64,000 nucleotides of DNA from JABMNT01 sp048262255 (GTDB lineage: Bacteria; Pseudomonadota; Alphaproteobacteria; Rhodospirillales; Casp-alpha2): positions 620,001 through 684,000 of the forward strand of contig JBLXFH010000002.1 of assembly GCA_048262255.1 (NCBI GenBank), given 5' to 3'. Positions 24,294-32,886 of this stretch are shown here, one piece after another. Both the position numbers and the translations under genes were made by a program. Numbering within the stretch: position 1 is the stretch's first letter; every line of letters starts with the position of its first letter. Under the pieces are notes generated by a model, which saw only the letters and a list, made by a program, of their open reading frames with translations, was not told the DNA's origin and did not search any database.

Positions 24294-25730
24294 TCATTCC
24301 GGTGCCGGGGTGAACGGAATTGAGGTCCGTTTCATAATTTCTTCGGCTCCGCCGTAGTAGTCGATCACGGCGCGCTGATCGCGGAAAGCCTGCGCGTCAA
24401 CCTCTTCCGGGTTGCAGATGGCATAAAGTTCTTTTTTCAGATCAGCGACAACCGCCGCCTGTTCCGGGCGATCCCAGAGATCGTTAACTTCACTCGGGTC
24501 CAGTTTTACATTGAAAAGTTGATGCCGTTGCCCGACGAAATAGACCAGTTTCCAGTCGCCTTTGCGGATCATGAAATAACCGGTGTTGGAGCTTGATGCA
24601 TGATACTCTGAGAAGGCAACCCGGTTGCGGTTTTCCGCATTGGCGATTTCAATCAGGGACTCACCCGAATAATCCTCCCCTTCCGCAGAAACACCTGTAG
24701 CCTGCAAGGCTGTTGGCGCAACATCAACCAGAGAGACCGGCGTATCAACCGTGTGCCCCACCGGGATATCCTGGCCACTGATAATCATCGGTACAGCGGC
24801 TGCATTTTCATACATCACGGATTTCCCCCACAACCCATGACTGCCCAGATTATCCCCGTGATCCGAGGTGTAGATAATCCGCGTGCTGTCGCCAAACCCC
24901 GTGTCATTCAGGGAGTCGATCACTTTGCCGATAACAGAATCGAGTTTCGTCACCATACCAAAGTAGGCTTTTAAAGCGATGGCGCGTTTTTCATCATCAA
25001 AGAAACTATCATAATTCGCATACTCGCGGGCCCGCATCAGGGTCGGATGATTGGACGGCTCGGCAATCAAACCGGATCTCAGTTCTTCGAGTGACCGCCC
25101 CTCATACAAGTCATAAAATTCCTTTGGCGCAATGAGCGGGAAATGCGGCATGACAAAACTGACAAACAGGACAAAGGGCATGTCCGTCTTGTTTTCAGCG
25201 CGTCGTTCAAGCCATTCCACCGCTCGCGCCGCGATCCGGTTGTCATATTTGTTGTAACTGCTATCGCCAACACCCGCATCGTTGGCCAGATCGGAGGTCT
25301 GGTTTTTGGGCGGAAGCTCCTTTCTGAACAGGGCCTTCAAATCACCCACCCCGTCCGCTACATGCAAAGGCAGCAGCTCTTCCGTGAACCCGTAATCATC
25401 GCCGCCCCGAAAATGCAGTTTGCCAATGGAAGCCACATCCACGCCCTTTTCACGCAGTGTGTGATGCCAGCTTTTCTGTTCCCCGCGGTACGCGATAGCG
25501 TTGTCCCATTGCCCGGTTTTGTGAACGTACTGGCCCGTTGCCAGGGCGGCACGCGCCGGCACGCAAATGGGGCTGTTGGTATAGGCGGATGAAAAAAGCG
25601 TTCCGCTGGCCGCAAGCCGGTCAATGTTGGGGGTCTGGGCAAAAGGGTGCCCATAGCAGCCGGCGATTTTTTTATTATGCTCATCGGACATGATGAAAAG
25701 CAGGTTTTGGGGCTCGATATTCTTAGACAC
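24294..25730 (-). CDS. Formylglycine-dependent (type I) sulfatase
   Basis: 478 residues of the alkaline phosphatase/sulfatase superfamily. The N-terminal metal site is IMSDEHNKKIAG; the modification motif CVPARAALATG supplies the Cys that becomes formylglycine. Further ligands are in GKLHFRGGDDYG, MPHFPLIAP and TSDHGDNLG. There is no signal peptide, so it should be cytoplasmic like choline sulfatases. The start is a GTG with GAGGTG upstream. It follows tctA by 52 bases on the same strand, suggesting that the transporter imports its sulfated substrate or product acid. Phosphonate or phosphate ester hydrolysis is an alternative for this superfamily. Confidence 0.88.
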   Translation of the reverse strand: MSKNIEPQNLLFIMSDEHNKKIAGCYGHPFAQTPNIDRLAASGTLFSSAYTNSPICVPARAALATGQYVHKTGQWDNAIAYRGEQKSWHHTLREKGVDVASIGKLHFRGGDDYGFTEELLPLHVADGVGDLKALFRKELPPKNQTSDLANDAGVGDSSYNKYDNRIAARAVEWLERRAENKTDMPFVLFVSFVMPHFPLIAPKEFYDLYEGRSLEELRSGLIAEPSNHPTLMRAREYANYDSFFDDEKRAIALKAYFGMVTKLDSVIGKVIDSLNDTGFGDSTRIIYTSDHGDNLGSHGLWGKSVMYENAAAVPMIISGQDIPVGHTVDTPVSLVDVAPTALQATGVSAEGEDYSGESLIEIANAENRNRVAFSEYHASSSNTGYFMIRKGDWKLVYFVGQRHQLFNVKLDPSEVNDLWDRPEQAAVVADLKKELYAICNPEEVDAQAFRDQRAVIDYYGGAEEIMKRTSIPFTPAPE

Positions 25731-25782
25731 GTAATCACCTCAGATTTTTATGATTTAGCAACCGATTTGGTTAAGTTTTGAG

Positions 25783-27294
25783 TTATGAACTTGCTGACCG
25801 ATCTTGCTCCGCCGCTAACAGCTTCTTTTTTCGACGCCATTCAACAACAAACGGATAAATCAGGGTCACGATGCAAATGATAGTAAAGGTTAACGCGATG
25901 GGACGTGTCAGCATGGGCATGTAGGAGCCCTGTGACGATTGCAGTCCCGAACGCAGTTCCGCTTCCAGAATACCGGCCAGGACATAACCAATGACAAACG
26001 GCCCCAATGGCACCTTGAAACGATCCAGGAAAAAGCCAAACAGGCCAAACCCAATAACCACCCAGACATCAAACATGCGGTTACTGAGCGAATAGGCGCC
26101 AATCATGCAGAACACAAAAATCACCGGAAGCAAATACGCCCGGTTAAAGTGGATGGCCCGGGCAATATGGCGAACGCTGAACGACATGATAAAAAACATC
26201 AGGATGTTGGCGACAAGATATGCCGCGATCAACGCCCACACGAAGGGGGCATTTGTTGTGAACAACAGAGGACCCGGCTGGATTTTATGAAGGACAAGTG
26301 CTCCCAATAAGATCGCATCAATCGGGCTGCCCGGTATGCCCATGGTGATCAGCGGGATCAGGGCGCCGCCGACATTGGCATTGTTTGCCGCTTCCGAGGC
26401 GACAATGCCTTCATCATGACCGGTACCAAATTTTTCCGGCGTTTTTGAAAAGGTTTTGGCAACCCCGTAAGACACCATAGACGAAATGCTCGCCCCGACG
26501 CCGGGCAAAATTCCAATCCAAGTTCCAATACAGCTGGAGCGGATAATATTTGTGCTGTAGCCCAGCCATTGCCGAAATTTCGGAAAGACAGCCCGGGAGT
26601 CCCCGTCCATGCGCGCAATACGCTCGATATTCAGTGTGTCTTTGATGATTTGGCTCATCACGAACACACCCAACAAGACCGGCAGCAGGTTAAAACCGGC
26701 GTCAATTTCATTGAATCCGAAGGTTAACCGCAACTGCCCGTCCGACTCATTAAGCCCTGGCAGGGCCGCTGTAATTCCGAGCACGCCCGCCAGCAACCCT
26801 TTAATCATTGAACCCTGGCTGATCGAAGCAATGAGTACCAACGCCATCAGAACCATGGTGAAATATTCCCAGGGGCCGAAAGAGAGCGCCCAGATGGAAA
26901 GCGGGGGTGATAAGACAACCAGAAAAAACCCGGCAATCAGGCCGCCAATTAACGACGAGCCAATCCCCAGCCCCAGGGCGCGACCGGGCTCTCCCTTCTG
27001 CGCCATGGGATAACCGTCAAAGGTCGTGATAATCGAAGAGGGCGTTCCCGGCATCCGGAGCAAGGTGGCGCTGATCAGTCCGCCGCTTACCGAACCCACA
27101 TACATGCCAATCATCATGGTTAAGGCTTGTGTGCTGTCCATATAGAACGTCAGGGGCATGACCAGAGTAATCAGCATGCCGCCGCCCAGACCGGGAACGG
27201 CGCCAACAAAAACACCGCTTGAAACTCCAAGCAACAACCAGAGAAATGTCTCCGGTGTTAAAATATAAAGGAGCGCGTTGGCTAGGCCTTCCAT
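25783..27294 (-). CDS. tctA: Tripartite tricarboxylate transporter, large permease TctA
   Basis: 503 residues with about twelve membrane segments. Typical TctA phrases are GAVPGLGGGMLITLVMPLTF, GSVSGGLISATLLRMPGTPSSI and the repeat-like GILPGVGASISSMVSYG with MGIPGSPIDAILLGAL. It is the main translocating subunit for a periplasmic-receptor-dependent, ion-driven importer of a carboxylate. Eleven bases separate it from the tctB stop. It is followed by the sulfatase gene. Confidence 0.95.
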   Translation of the reverse strand: MEGLANALLYILTPETFLWLLLGVSSGVFVGAVPGLGGGMLITLVMPLTFYMDSTQALTMMIGMYVGSVSGGLISATLLRMPGTPSSIITTFDGYPMAQKGEPGRALGLGIGSSLIGGLIAGFFLVVLSPPLSIWALSFGPWEYFTMVLMALVLIASISQGSMIKGLLAGVLGITAALPGLNESDGQLRLTFGFNEIDAGFNLLPVLLGVFVMSQIIKDTLNIERIARMDGDSRAVFPKFRQWLGYSTNIIRSSCIGTWIGILPGVGASISSMVSYGVAKTFSKTPEKFGTGHDEGIVASEAANNANVGGALIPLITMGIPGSPIDAILLGALVLHKIQPGPLLFTTNAPFVWALIAAYLVANILMFFIMSFSVRHIARAIHFNRAYLLPVIFVFCMIGAYSLSNRMFDVWVVIGFGLFGFFLDRFKVPLGPFVIGYVLAGILEAELRSGLQSSQGSYMPMLTRPIALTFTIICIVTLIYPFVVEWRRKKKLLAAEQDRSASS

Positions 27295-27305
27295 ATTCGC
27301 AACTT

Positions 27306-27788
27306 TCAGCTAGGTAAATCGATAAAAAAGATTTCGGTGAACAGATAATAGCCACCAAAGCCCAGGATGCTGGCCAACAGGAACCCGACAATAAGCACCG
27401 TTTTTTTTGGGCCCCCAAGCAACGCCGTCGCCAGGAACACAAACAGTGCCGTTGCCCAATCAAACCCAAGCCAGCCAAAATCCATGACCCCGGCATAACC
27501 TGCCGACAGCAGCACAATACCCGCAGCCAAGTCGTTGCGTTTTCGGAATCCACCAGCCCCATCTCCTGCAACCGGATCTTTTTCCAATGCGTTCCAACTC
27601 CTGAACACCAACACCAGAGAAAGGATCGCAATGATCACGGCGCAACCGATGGGCACGGCCGCCGAACCCAGAATATCGAAAAAGGGCGGCGGAATGTATT
27701 GCGCACCTATGTAGAGGACGGCTGCGTAAACAAGGCATACAGCTGCCAGGATGAAATCCGCAGACGGTTTTCGGGCAAATAGAAGCAT
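27306..27788 (-). CDS. tctB: Tripartite tricarboxylate transporter, small permease TctB
   Basis: 160 residues with four hydrophobic segments (FILAAVCLVYAAVLYIGA; AAVPIGCAVIIAILSLVLVF; GIVLLSAGYAGVMDFGWLGF; VLIVGFLLASILGFGGYY), the size and layout of TctB. A strong ribosome site (GGGAGGAG) precedes the ATG. It lies between tctC and tctA; a long perfect hairpin sits in the tctC-tctB gap. Confidence 0.9.
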   Translation of the reverse strand: MLLFARKPSADFILAAVCLVYAAVLYIGAQYIPPPFFDILGSAAVPIGCAVIIAILSLVLVFRSWNALEKDPVAGDGAGGFRKRNDLAAGIVLLSAGYAGVMDFGWLGFDWATALFVFLATALLGGPKKTVLIVGFLLASILGFGGYYLFTEIFFIDLPS

Positions 27789-27813
27789 AGGATTTCTCCT
27801 CCCTTGGTCAGCG

Positions 27814-27840
27814 CTCTCTTTCCCTTGACGGGAAAGAGAG
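27814..27840 (-). other. Perfect 11-base-pair hairpin between tctC and tctB
   Basis: CTCTCTTTCCC and GGGAAAGAGAG flank a five-base loop. In the direction of transcription it follows the tctC stop by about 18 bases and lacks a following U-run, so it looks like an mRNA 3'-protecting or attenuating structure that raises receptor over permease yield rather than a full terminator. Confidence 0.75.
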
Positions 27841-27857
27841 TTTATTAAGCTGTCGCC

Positions 27858-28814
27858 TTATTTTTTAAGTGTACGCGCTTTTTCGACCATCGGCTCAACC
27901 TTGCTGAGATAGTCTTTGAGGAAGGCTTCGGTTTCTGCAGGACCATAAAAATTAGGTGTCATACCCAAATTCAACAATTCCTGTTTCACCCCGGGATCGG
28001 CCATGGCCGTTTTGAAGGCGTTGGAAAGATAGTCGATGACCTCCTTGGGCGTTCCCTTCGGCGCAAGCCAAATTCTGTTCGACTGCGAGACGAAGTTAAC
28101 GCCATGCTCTTTCAAAGTTTTGACGTTCGGTAATTGCGGGTTTCGTTCAGCCGAAAACAAAACCAGCGGCTCAAGTCCAGATTCTTTGAAATTGATCATT
28201 TCCCCAACCGAGAAAACAGCCGTATCCGTGTGTCCGCCCAAAATGGACGCAAGACGCTTTGCACCGCCACCGGCTTGAACCATAAGGGCTTCTGTATTCG
28301 CTTCGTTGAAAACAATCAGGGGGCCAAAGTGAACGGGCAGACCGATATTGGTTGCGACCTTGATGCTCTTTGGCTCCGCTTTCAATTTGGCGACGGCATC
28401 ATCAAAATTTTTGTAAGGTGAGTCCTTACGCACCGCAAGGCCAACTTCCGTGTATCCGGAAATTCCGATAATTTCAAAAGCGGTATGGTCAAAATCAACG
28501 ACGCCCATGGCCTTTGACGTGATAATGCCATCATGCCAGAACCCGATTGTATATCCATCCGGCTCGGCATCCTTGATTTTACGGGTGCCGATTGTGCCAC
28601 CGGCGCCAGCCAGGTTCACAATTACCGTTTTGGCCGGGATAATGCCCTTTTCCTGAAAAGTGCGCTGGAAAATGCGGCTAATGGTATCCATCGAGCCGCC
28701 CGCGTTTGTCGGTACGATAATTTTAATAGGCTTGTCAGGGTAAGCGATTGCGCTTGTGCTGACTCCCAGTGAAACAGCGACGGCGAACGCCGCCATGAGT
28801 AATGAGCGGTACAT
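27858..28814 (-). CDS. tctC: Tripartite tricarboxylate transporter receptor TctC
   Basis: 318 residues, periplasmic receptor of the TctC/Bug family. A signal peptide (SLLMAAFAVAVSLGVSTSAIA) precedes YPDKPIKIIVPTNAGGSMDTISR, the signature opening; AGAGGTIGTRKIKDAEPDGYT and GFWHDGIITSKA are also typical. The start at 28814 is chosen because the signal peptide begins there and AGGGAA lies nearby upstream; an in-frame ATG at 28865 adds an unrelated stretch. First gene of tctCBA-sulfatase, divergent from a LysR gene that probably controls it. Ligand probably an organic acid; not identifiable. Confidence 0.95.
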   Translation of the reverse strand: MYRSLLMAAFAVAVSLGVSTSAIAYPDKPIKIIVPTNAGGSMDTISRIFQRTFQEKGIIPAKTVIVNLAGAGGTIGTRKIKDAEPDGYTIGFWHDGIITSKAMGVVDFDHTAFEIIGISGYTEVGLAVRKDSPYKNFDDAVAKLKAEPKSIKVATNIGLPVHFGPLIVFNEANTEALMVQAGGGAKRLASILGGHTDTAVFSVGEMINFKESGLEPLVLFSAERNPQLPNVKTLKEHGVNFVSQSNRIWLAPKGTPKEVIDYLSNAFKTAMADPGVKQELLNLGMTPNFYGPAETEAFLKDYLSKVEPMVEKARTLKK

Positions 28815-28931
28815 ATTTGATTTCCCTGTTCTGATGTCGATTAATTTGGTTTCTAGACTTCGCACTCTATGCCGGGTATGACTTTCCTACAAATTCAAAA
28901 TATTCCAATATCCATGAGGTTTAGTCATATC

Positions 28932-29831
28932 ATGAATTTGCGGCAACTTGATTACTTCCTGCGAACGGCGGATTTGCAAAGCCTCAGCAAGGCCTCTGAA
29001 GAACTGGGCATTTCGCAATCCGGCTTGTCAAAAAGCATTCAGGCTCTGGAAAATGAAGTCCGCGCCCCGCTGTTTATACGCCGGTCGCGCGGCGTTGAGC
29101 TGACGGATTTTGGCGTCACCTTTCAGCGACATGCCATTACCCTGCGTTCACAGATCAGAAACGCTTTCAGTGATCTGGAAGCCTTGGCATCAGGAAATCA
29201 GGGAACCCTGAACATCGGAAATTCGGCCCACTGGATGTTCAAGGAGTTTGATAGCTTTATCCTTGAGTTCAAAAAAATGCACCCGAAGGTAAAACTGCGC
29301 ATTGTCAGCGGAAACGCTCTTCAACTGCTGGACGCCCTTGTGAAGGGGGATATCGATATTGTGTTTTCTTTGGGTGAGCCGGCTTACCAGAGGCCGGACA
29401 TACAGGTCACCGTCGTCGATACTGTCGAGCAGGGTCTTGTTGTCCGGCACAATCACCCGTTTGCGCACAAAAAACCGAAAACGCTTGCTGAACTCGATAA
29501 ATATGGCTGGGTCTTGCCCGAGCAGGGGACGCTGTTTCGCCGTCGGCTGGATCTTTTGTATATGACCGAAAACAGGCAAATGCCGCAGCCTGAAATTGAG
29601 ACGTTTTCGCGCTCTTTTATGCTGTCTATCGTCAGCCAGTCGGATCTTATTGGGATCGCCAGCCGCCATGAAATTGACGAGACGATGGCGGACAAAATCG
29701 CCATGCTGGACTATCCCTTCAAATGGGACCGATCCGTTGGCATAATGACCCGGCGTAACGAAACACCGTCAATCATTCTGGACGACCTGATCGCACAGAC
29801 GCGCAAATATTACGCATCCAGCACGCCCTGA
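28932..29831 (+). CDS. LysR-family transcriptional regulator
   Basis: 299 residues: N-terminal winged helix-turn-helix (LRQLDYFLRTADLQSLSKASEELGISQSGLSKSIQALE) and the C-terminal co-inducer domain (GTLNIGNSAHWMFKEFD onwards). The start at 28932 gives the standard MNLRQLDYF opening; earlier in-frame ATGs at 28869 and 28914 are possible. Divergent placement 117 bases from tctC strongly suggests it controls the transporter-sulfatase operon in response to the imported acid. Confidence 0.93.
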   Translation: MNLRQLDYFLRTADLQSLSKASEELGISQSGLSKSIQALENEVRAPLFIRRSRGVELTDFGVTFQRHAITLRSQIRNAFSDLEALASGNQGTLNIGNSAHWMFKEFDSFILEFKKMHPKVKLRIVSGNALQLLDALVKGDIDIVFSLGEPAYQRPDIQVTVVDTVEQGLVVRHNHPFAHKKPKTLAELDKYGWVLPEQGTLFRRRLDLLYMTENRQMPQPEIETFSRSFMLSIVSQSDLIGIASRHEIDETMADKIAMLDYPFKWDRSVGIMTRRNETPSIILDDLIAQTRKYYASSTP

Positions 29832-29859
29832 CGTTATGTCATGATTGGAAATTAAAAAA

Positions 29860-29946
29860 TGGTGCCCCCGGTCAGAATCGAACTGACACTCCCTTGCGAG
29901 AACGGGATTTTGAATCCCGCGCGTCTACCAGTTCCGCCACAGGGGC
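29860..29946 (-). tRNA. tRNA-Leu (CAA)
   Basis: On the minus strand the gene begins GCCCCTG and ends CGGGGGC-A-CCA, giving a seven-pair acceptor stem (one G-T) and an encoded CCA. The anticodon stem CGGGA/TCCCG encloses TTCAAAA, so the anticodon is CAA. A long variable arm and GGTAGACG in the D-arm are leucine features. 87 bases including CCA. Confidence 0.97.
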
Positions 29947-29967
29947 CGCCTGAAGTGAACTGATGCG

Positions 29968-29996
29968 GTTTTAGCAGCCGTTTTCGGAAACGACAA
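29968..29996 (-). promoter_or_regulatory. Promoter of tRNA-Leu
   Basis: On the minus strand TTGTCG (29991-29996) and TAAAAC (29968-29973) are separated by 17 bases, each with four of six consensus positions or so, and would start transcription about 15 bases before the mature tRNA. Confidence 0.55.
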
Positions 29997-30161
29997 TCAC
30001 TCTGTGGTGGATTTTTCAAGATTTCTCACCGACAACCCGGACCTATTCGCAAAGCCAGACGGCTGCGGGCAAAAATCTGAAGGCTGGAACGTTGCACCGG
30101 CCCTTATCTTCACTTATGTTGCGGCCAAATTCCGCGTCCAAGATTCACCAAGGAAGTCACT

Positions 30162-30548
30162 ATGCAAAAAATTGAACTCACCGTACACGAATTCATGGCC
30201 ATTATGGGTCAGATGGACGAAGCCCGGAATGGCGCCGGCCCCGGTGCGGCGGGCACGATTTATGATGAATGGTATACGCAATGGCTGGCCCTTGACGAAC
30301 GGCTCGAGAAACTCGGCCCCATGGACCGTGCCGACATGCTGTTTGACGGCAAAATATCGATCAATGCCATTTCTGAAAACCACTTCCAGGAATTGCTGGC
30401 CGCCGTCAATCACCAGATTTCCTTCCATAAAAACCTGATCGCCACCGAAGACGAGGACGCTGATGAGGAGGATCTGGAAATCTGGCAAAAATGTCTGGGC
30501 CGACTGACTGGTGTCCACGAATCGACCGATTGGGTCGACCAAGACTAA
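30162..30548 (+). CDS. Hypothetical acidic protein
   Basis: 128 residues, no signal peptide or membrane helix, strongly acidic near the end (ATEDEDADEEDLEIW). AAGGAAG sits just upstream of the ATG, so translation is likely. It resembles no family I can name; helices predominate. The DUF547 gene begins 15 bases after its stop on the same strand, so the two are probably co-transcribed. Confidence 0.7.
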   Translation: MQKIELTVHEFMAIMGQMDEARNGAGPGAAGTIYDEWYTQWLALDERLEKLGPMDRADMLFDGKISINAISENHFQELLAAVNHQISFHKNLIATEDEDADEEDLEIWQKCLGRLTGVHESTDWVDQD

Positions 30549-30562
30549 CCCGGCAGGCCGAT

Positions 30563-31423
30563 ATGCAGGTGCCACATTTCCGCAAACCGGTTCTGCATGC
30601 AACGCCTTTTCTTTGTCTGATTGCCTTGCTCATGGGGAGTCCTTTTGGCGCGGCCCTTTCTGCACCAAAATCCGAGTTATGGCCAAAGTGGGCAGAAAAC
30701 AATGCAGTATCAACCCAGGCCCTCAACCATCAGCCTTGGCAGGAATTTCTCGATTCCTATGTGACAATCGCGGGGGACCAGATCAGCCGCGTCAATTACG
30801 CCGCCGTCAGCAAACCGGACCGCATAAAAATTGACCGCTATTTACAAGACCTGGCGGCGACGCGCGTTGGGCAGTTAAACCCTGACGAACAACGCGCCCT
30901 CTGGATCAATCTTTACAATGCGCTGACCGTTCGTGTTGTGCTGGATGCTTACCCGGTCGATTCCATTCGCGACATTAAACTGGGGGGCTTCTTTTCCAGC
31001 GGCCCCTGGGGTGAGAAAATTTACACAATCGACAGGACCGAAGTCAGCCTTGATGACATCGAACACCGTATTTTGCGCCCCATCTGGAAAGACCCACGCC
31101 TTCATTATGTCCTGAATTGCGCCTCCTTGGGCTGTCCCAATCTGGGGCGGACGGCCTTCACAGCCCGCAATTCCGAACGCTTACTTGATGAAGCCGCCAG
31201 AGCCTTTATCAGTCACCCACGGGCCGTCAACATCAAAGGGGGCAAGCTTATTCTGTCATCGCTCTATGACTGGTACGAATCCGACTTTGTTACACAGACC
31301 CATGGTGTTCTGGAACATATCCGGACCTACGCGCCAGCGGCTCTGGCCGAGGCCCTGAAAGAGCCCCGCAAAATCGATGGCTATGCCTATGACTGGCAAC
31401 TGAACGACGTCAACGGAAACTAG
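30563..31423 (+). CDS. DUF547 family secreted protein
   Basis: 286 residues with an N-terminal signal peptide (ATPFLCLIALLMGSPFGAALSA) and the DUF547 core: NLYNALTVRVVLDAYPVDSIRDI, then VSLDDIEHRILRP, the conserved LHYVLNCASLGCPNLG with two Cys, and KLILSSLYDWYESDF. Conserved Cys, His and Asn suggest a papain-like fold, but enzymatic activity is not established for the family. The start at 30563 is chosen because the signal peptide follows at once. Its stop overlaps that of the convergent ferredoxin gene. Confidence 0.88.
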   Translation: MQVPHFRKPVLHATPFLCLIALLMGSPFGAALSAPKSELWPKWAENNAVSTQALNHQPWQEFLDSYVTIAGDQISRVNYAAVSKPDRIKIDRYLQDLAATRVGQLNPDEQRALWINLYNALTVRVVLDAYPVDSIRDIKLGGFFSSGPWGEKIYTIDRTEVSLDDIEHRILRPIWKDPRLHYVLNCASLGCPNLGRTAFTARNSERLLDEAARAFISHPRAVNIKGGKLILSSLYDWYESDFVTQTHGVLEHIRTYAPAALAEALKEPRKIDGYAYDWQLNDVNGN

Positions 31424-31698
31424 ACGTCGAGCACCATATCCGACGTCGGCTGGGCGGAACACATCAGGACTTCATCCTCGCCATCGGGCTCAAACACATC
31501 ATCGTCCTCATATTCAAAAGTGCCGGAAATAACCCGGGTCAGGCAGGTTTGGCAGGAACCGGACCGACAGCTTGAATCCGCAGCAACGCCAGCGTCTTCG
31601 GCCAATTCCAACAGGTTCTCCACCATCGGGCTCCAATGCGCCGTGATGCCGGAGCGTTTAAATTCAATCTTGAACCCGTCTTCGTTTTTATCACTCAT
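31420..31698 (-). CDS. [2Fe-2S] ferredoxin-like protein
   Basis: 92 residues. Cluster cysteines occur as CRSGSCQTC followed by MCSAQP, the plant-type CX4CX2C...C pattern. The wording resembles the C-terminal ferredoxin domain of phthalate/vanillate-type oxygenase reductases rather than adrenodoxins, but here it stands alone. It begins 24 bases after the tartrate/malate dehydrogenase gene on the same strand and is probably co-transcribed. Redox partner unknown. Confidence 0.9.
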   Translation of the reverse strand: MSDKNEDGFKIEFKRSGITAHWSPMVENLLELAEDAGVAADSSCRSGSCQTCLTRVISGTFEYEDDDVFEPDGEDEVLMCSAQPTSDMVLDV

Positions 31699-31722
31699 CG
31701 TTTAACTTTCAACAATTTCAAC

Positions 31723-32799
31723 CTAGTTATTGGCGCCACGAATGGCCTTACAGACTTCTTCCGTGACTTCGCGTGTCGTTGCCGTCCCGCCCAAATCGGC
31801 CGACAGCACATCACCGGCTTCCGTTACCCGCTCGATCGCCGCCATCAGGGTCTTGGCCGCCGCAGGCTCGCCTAAATGCTCAAGCATCATGACCGCCGAC
31901 CAGAAGGAACCGATGGGGTTCGAAATGCCCTTACCCATAATGTCAAAGGCGGAACCGTGGATCGGTTCGAACATGGAGGGAAATTTGCGTTCCGGGTTCA
32001 GATTCGCCGTCGGCGCAATGCCCAGACTGCCGGTCAGGGCTGCCGCCAGATCGCTGAGCACATCGGCATGCAGATTGGTCGCGACAACCGTATCGATGGA
32101 TTTCGGATCCAGAACCATGCGCGTGGTCATGGCATCGACCAGCATTTTATCTGTGGTCACATCCGGGTAATCAGCCTTAACCCGCTCGAACACGTCATCC
32201 CACATGACCATACCATGGCGCTGGGCATTCGACTTGGTAACCAGCGTCAGATGTTTGCGCGGGCGGGCGCGCGCGATATCCATGGCAAAACGCTGAATAC
32301 GCTCAACCCCGGCACGGGTGAATACGGCCACATCCATTCCCACTTCTTCCGGCAGGTCACGGTGCACACGGCCACCGCTGCCTGAATATTCACCTTCCGA
32401 ATTTTCCCGGATAATCACCCAGTCCAGATCGTCTGCCGTCACCCCTTTAAGCGGGCTTTCAATCCCCGGCAACAGGCGGGCCGGACGCACATTGGCATAT
32501 TGGTCAAACGGCTGGCAGATATTCAGACGCAACCCCCACAGTGTTATGTGGTCGGGAACGTTCGGATCCCCGGCCGAACCGAAATAGATGGCATCAAAAT
32601 CTTTGATCTGATCGCGACCATCTTCCGGCATCATGATGCCGTGCTTGCGATAGTAATCTGAACCCCAGTCAAACTTCGCGAACCGCAGCTTAAAACCGCC
32701 ATCACGCTCCTCGAGCACCTTCAACACCTCAACGCCGGCATCAATGACTTCCGTGCCAATCCCGTCCCCGGGAATTGCCGCAATGGCATACTCTTTCAT
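31723..32799 (-). CDS. Tartrate dehydrogenase/D-malate dehydrogenase family
   Basis: 358 residues of the beta-decarboxylating dehydrogenase family (with isopropylmalate and isocitrate dehydrogenases). AAIPGDGIGTEV binds NAD, LRLNICQPFDQYANVRPARLLPG is the TtuC/DmlA-type substrate segment, and VTKSNAQRHG, DAMTTRMV with ATNLHADVLSDLAA give the Lys and Asp metal-site residues. It would oxidise D-malate, tartrate or a related acid, giving pyruvate or similar. It is followed by the ferredoxin gene. The exact substrate is not decidable. Confidence 0.9.
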   Translation of the reverse strand: MKEYAIAAIPGDGIGTEVIDAGVEVLKVLEERDGGFKLRFAKFDWGSDYYRKHGIMMPEDGRDQIKDFDAIYFGSAGDPNVPDHITLWGLRLNICQPFDQYANVRPARLLPGIESPLKGVTADDLDWVIIRENSEGEYSGSGGRVHRDLPEEVGMDVAVFTRAGVERIQRFAMDIARARPRKHLTLVTKSNAQRHGMVMWDDVFERVKADYPDVTTDKMLVDAMTTRMVLDPKSIDTVVATNLHADVLSDLAAALTGSLGIAPTANLNPERKFPSMFEPIHGSAFDIMGKGISNPIGSFWSAVMMLEHLGEPAAAKTLMAAIERVTEAGDVLSADLGGTATTREVTEEVCKAIRGANN

Positions 32800-32886
32800 G
32801 TGGTTTACCTCAAATGCTCTTGGATGGGTGGAATAAGGTTGCTAACTTAGTCGGTTGTATGGACCTGTCAAAAACTGATTTGCAGA

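Noticed and set aside
24000..24357. Two short open frames on opposite strands in the gap before nirK
   Set aside because: The minus one starts with TTG and both lack ribosome sites and recognisable sequence; one runs into the sulfatase gene.
21141..25730. NirV-like SUMF1 protein as the formylglycine-generating enzyme for the nearby sulfatase
   Set aside because: The C-terminal Cys pair needed by such enzymes is not visible, and the protein belongs to the nirK operon and is membrane-anchored, while the sulfatase looks cytoplasmic.
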